DNA of 33,141 bases. Origin: an uncultured Prevotellaceae bacterium. GTDB lineage: Bacteria > Bacteroidota > Bacteroidia > Bacteroidales > Bacteroidaceae. Position numbers and translations under genes: made by a program. Below the pieces are notes generated by a model that saw only the letters and a list, made by a program, of their open reading frames with translations, had not been told where the DNA came from and made no database searches. How positions within the stretch are numbered: the stretch's first letter is position 1; each line of letters opens with the position of its first letter. This document shows positions 30,668 to 33,141 of this stretch, one piece after another. The stretch is from the NCBI GenBank assembly GCA_900320585.1, contig ONSV01000035.1:1-33141 (forward strand), in the 5' to 3' direction.

Positions 30668-30675
30668 TATTTTTG
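30668..30675 (+). promoter_or_regulatory. -7 box of the lipocalin-like/GH5 locus
   Basis: TATTTTTG matches TAnnTTTG, with predicted start near 30682 and a leader of about 83 nt to the ATG at 30765. No -33 at the expected distance, which fits activator control by the divergent AraC protein. Confidence 0.5.
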
Positions 30676-30764
30676 CATAGTGAAACCATAGAACATGTTT
30701 GACATGAAAAGCCTTGGGACCTTTCGATGAATTACAAAATAGAAAACTGCACATATAAGAAAAA

Positions 30765-31190
30765 ATGAAAAAGATTCTGTTTGTTCTCATTGTTGCCTTA
30801 GTTTCCTTGTCGGCCATTGCGCAAAACAAGGAAACGACATCGGCCCTTAAGCCGGTAAACATCACTCAACTGGAAGGAACTTGGTATGGCCTGTACATGG
30901 GTAGTCAGGCTTCCGTCACTTTCAACAAAGACAACACCTATGCCATCTGGAATGAAGCATTCTCGCAGATGAACATTGCGGGGGCCTATGCCTTGAATGG
31001 CAATACGCTTTCTCTCGGAGGCATTCCTGGAATGGACGGCAAAGGCCTTGTCTCGGTTGATGGAAACATGATGGACCTGTTGGTGGTTTTCGGTGCGCAA
31101 GGCATGGTACAGGCCCCGGCCTCGTTCGATGACGGCATCGGAAATCCTGCTGCCACTGGGAAAAGGAATCAATCTGAATTCTGTTCTTGA
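30765..31190 (+). CDS. Secreted lipocalin-like domain, probably cut off by a frame break
   Basis: A clear Sec signal peptide (1-20, ending SAIAQ) precedes a small beta-rich domain (about 31-118) with ITQLEGTWYGLYMGSQASVTFNKDNTY and YALNGNTLSLGG, like lipocalin-like domains of Bacteroidota. The last residues (about 119-141, SFDDGIGNPAATGKRNQSEFCS) look like out-of-frame reading: the same DNA in the next frame encodes the start of a GH5 domain. So this is probably the N-terminal module of a larger secreted glycosidase, truncated by a shift near 31110-31140. Alternatively it is a real small protein whose gene overlaps the next by 62 bp. The ATG at 30765 follows AAGAAAAA and a -7 box 90 bp upstream. 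Confidence 0.65.
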   Translation: MKKILFVLIVALVSLSAIAQNKETTSALKPVNITQLEGTWYGLYMGSQASVTFNKDNTYAIWNEAFSQMNIAGAYALNGNTLSLGGIPGMDGKGLVSVDGNMMDLLVVFGAQGMVQAPASFDDGIGNPAATGKRNQSEFCS

Positions 31191-33141
31191 TGGAGTCAGG
31201 GATGAGCAGCCCCTCAAACAAGGAAGCATCAAGGAAATCGCCTCCCAGGGCTTCAACAGCGTGCGCATCCCTATCCGCTGGGGAGCCCACACTCTCCCGA
31301 AAGTTCCCTATACCATTGACCCTGAATTTCTTAAAAAAGTGGATGGCATCGTGGATGAATGCCTGGAAAATGGTCTGGCCGTTATCCTGGACAACCATTA
31401 CTATCCGGTCATATCCTTCGGCTTTGAGTCGCAGGACCTTTCTTATGAAGAGAACATCGACCGCCTGTATAGCATTTGGGAACAATTGTCCGCACACTAT
31501 AAGGACTATTCCGACGAGGGCATCTATTTCGGCATCATGAACGAGCCCAGTCTTCAGTTGGAACCTTCACGCTGGAACAAAATCGTAGCCGAATGCGTGA
31601 AGAGGATTCGTAAAGACAATCCCGGCAAGACCATTATGGTAGCCACACCGTCTTTAGGCCAGCACTGGACCATCGGACTGCTGGATTTTCCTGAAGATGA
31701 ATGGAACCTGATTGTTGACACCCACTATTATCTGCCTCAGACATTTACACATCAAGGCATTGCTTTCGCAATGGCGGAAGGGTCTTTGGGAACTCCCTGG
31801 ACTGGAAGCGCCATGGAGAAGGCTCCTGTTGTCCATGACATGGACTTTCTTGCGGCCTGGAGCAAGCGCAACGTCCGTCCGGTAGACATCGGTGAGTTTG
31901 GTGTTTGCGACAATGCCGACGACGCGTCAAGGAATGCCTATCTGAATTTTGTGAGCAGCGAGATATCCAAACATGGTTTTTCCTTCCATCTGTGGGCCTA
32001 TTTCCGCGACACTTTTGGCATTTATGACGAAGATTCAGAAAAATGGAATCAAGGCATCTTGGATGCGTTGAAACTGAAAAATAAAGACTTTCAGTCCTCT
32101 TTCAAGAATCCGCCCCTCTCCTATGCACCTTTCGTGCGCTGGTGGTGGCCGGGCAATGATGTGGAAACCAATGAACTTCAAAGGGAGATGAATCTTTTCG
32201 CGCGCCATCACATCGGCGGTGTGGAAATCCAATCGTTTGCACTGGTCGTACCTCCTCCCATGGAACGGATGGCGCAGATCATGAGTTTTGACACCGAAGC
32301 CTATTATTCCAATCTGAAGACAGTGATGGAAGCAGCGCGGCGGAATGGCATGACGGTGGACCTGACCAATGGTAGCGGATGGCCGGCCTCAGGCTCTCAT
32401 ATCTCGGAGGCAGAAGAAAACCGTTCGCTCCAGTACGGAATGGCCGTCATCCCGGCAGAGGGCGGCACGCTGGAAATTCCAAGGTCTGAACGGCAGGACA
32501 GCAAGTTTGCTGAACTTGTGGGGTTGCTGGAGGCAGAGGTATCTGAACCGACAGCCGACGGTTCGCGGAAGATTCAAAAAGTGAAGAAGGTCAATAGCGC
32601 TTCCTTCGGCCCTGGGAAAGCCGCTACAGGATTCCGGCGTGTTCTCATTGCACTTTGGAACGTACCCTCGCAGGAAACGAACATGATCGTGGCCAAAGCA
32701 GATGCCGGTAACGTGATGGACCATTTCGACACAAATGTTCTCCGGAAGAATTACGATCATTATTTCGGGGTGGCGACCGGACTGGACGCATATTACGGAA
32801 AACCGTTCCGTGCCTTCTTCAACGACAGTTATGAATTCAAGGTAGACAGGCACATCACGGCCGATTTCGGTGAAGTCTTCCAGCGCCATCGGGGGTATGA
32901 CCCGACGCCCTGGATGCCTGCCAACATCTGGTACGGCTACAACAACATGTACGATAATGGGCACATGGCTCCGGAGTATCGCTTTGGCGACGAAGACTGG
33001 CGCCTCCGCTACGACTACGACCTGACGGTGAGCGACCTGGCACGGAAACATCTTCTCAAAGGTTCTTCTTCGTGGGCACATGAGCACGGGCTGCTGCACC
33101 GCACTCAAGCCTATGGACTGCCCATGGACTATATGGGGGCT
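31129..33141 (+). CDS. GH5 domain fused to GH106-like domain, 3' end outside the window
   Basis: The frame is open from 31072 to the window edge with no stop; the first ATG is at 31129 (671 codons visible). Residues about 1-318 form a complete GH5 TIM barrel: GKGINLNSVLDG, FNSVRIPIRWG, VILDNHYYP, acid/base Glu139 in GIMNEPS, His199 in VDTHYY, nucleophile Glu256 in DIGEFGV, and FHLWAYF. After only a few residues the GH106 (alpha-L-rhamnosidase-like) start follows: FKNPPLSYAPFVRWWWPGNDV (about 325-345), HHIGGVEIQSF and LTNGSGWPASGSHI. The GH106 part continues past the edge. No signal peptide exists in this frame; it probably depends on the lipocalin-like ORF in the previous frame. The substrate could be a rhamnose-containing beta-glucan-like or pectic polymer, which is inference. 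Confidence 0.75.
   Translation, partial: MTASEILLPLGKGINLNSVLDGVRDEQPLKQGSIKEIASQGFNSVRIPIRWGAHTLPKVPYTIDPEFLKKVDGIVDECLENGLAVILDNHYYPVISFGFESQDLSYEENIDRLYSIWEQLSAHYKDYSDEGIYFGIMNEPSLQLEPSRWNKIVAECVKRIRKDNPGKTIMVATPSLGQHWTIGLLDFPEDEWNLIVDTHYYLPQTFTHQGIAFAMAEGSLGTPWTGSAMEKAPVVHDMDFLAAWSKRNVRPVDIGEFGVCDNADDASRNAYLNFVSSEISKHGFSFHLWAYFRDTFGIYDEDSEKWNQGILDALKLKNKDFQSSFKNPPLSYAPFVRWWWPGNDVETNELQREMNLFARHHIGGVEIQSFALVVPPPMERMAQIMSFDTEAYYSNLKTVMEAARRNGMTVDLTNGSGWPASGSHISEAEENRSLQYGMAVIPAEGGTLEIPRSERQDSKFAELVGLLEAEVSEPTADGSRKIQKVKKVNSASFGPGKAATGFRRVLIALWNVPSQETNMIVAKADAGNVMDHFDTNVLRKNYDHYFGVATGLDAYYGKPFRAFFNDSYEFKVDRHITADFGEVFQRHRGYDPTPWMPANIWYGYNNMYDNGHMAPEYRFGDEDWRLRYDYDLTVSDLARKHLLKGSSSWAHEHGLLHRTQAYGLPMDYMGA

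Overview
The window reads as chromosomal DNA of a Bacteroidota species, most likely a Prevotella-like or Bacteroides-like Bacteroidales. The evidence is SusC/SusD pairs, a hybrid two-component system, lipoproteins with acidic residues after the lipobox cysteine, DUF3098 and DUF2723 proteins, and several promoters with the Bacteroidota -7 box TAnnTTTG. Taxonomy below order level is inference. No rRNA, tRNA, CRISPR array or complete transposon was found.

Layout. (1) 1-1835, minus strand: an alpha/beta hydrolase running off the left edge and, coupled to it by an ATGA overlap, an ATP-grasp ligase with its own promoter. (2) 1836-2138: a 9-bp tandem repeat and a terminator. (3) 2139-12741: a fructan-type polysaccharide utilization locus. 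On the minus strand lie susC, susD, a DUF4960-type surface glycan-binding lipoprotein and a GH32 lipoprotein, in the order of the B. thetaiotaomicron BT1763-BT1760 levan locus as I recall it. On the plus strand lies a divergent BT1754-like sensor/regulator that lacks the kinase ATPase domain. (4) 12742-13961, plus: an 8-bp tandem repeat, a small secreted repeat protein and a DUF169 protein. (5) 14117-15714, minus: an ECF sigma factor and a one-pass anti-sigma-like protein whose C-terminus resembles a TonB-receptor plug segment. (6) 15969-19236, minus: a DUF2723 GT-C-type membrane protein and an overlapping DUF3098 protein. (7) 19334-26094, minus: a membrane-spanning winged-helix regulator downstream of a three-gene RND efflux operon. 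(8) 26338-26802, minus: greA. (9) 27040-29427, minus: a secreted GH2 glycosidase whose promoter lies in a duplicated repeat module of about 85 bp with a long hairpin. (10) 29665-33141: an AraC regulator (minus) divergent from a plus-strand glycosidase locus. That locus has a signal-peptide/lipocalin-like ORF, then, in another frame, a GH5 domain fused directly to a GH106-like domain that runs off the right edge.

How the genes work together. The PUL would bind fructan at the surface (DUF4960 protein, SusD), cut it (GH32) and import it through SusC under control of the divergent sensor. An array of ATGTTAC repeats upstream of the susC promoter is the candidate binding site. The GH2 enzyme, the AraC regulator and the GH5/GH106 protein suggest a second glycan-degrading locus. 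The sigma/anti-sigma pair and the RND operon with its membrane regulator look like envelope or stress functions.

The observations I rate highest are the kinase-less hybrid regulator, the GH5-GH106 fusion with an upstream frame break, and the plug-like C-terminus of the anti-sigma protein. All domain calls come from reading the sequence; no database search was run.
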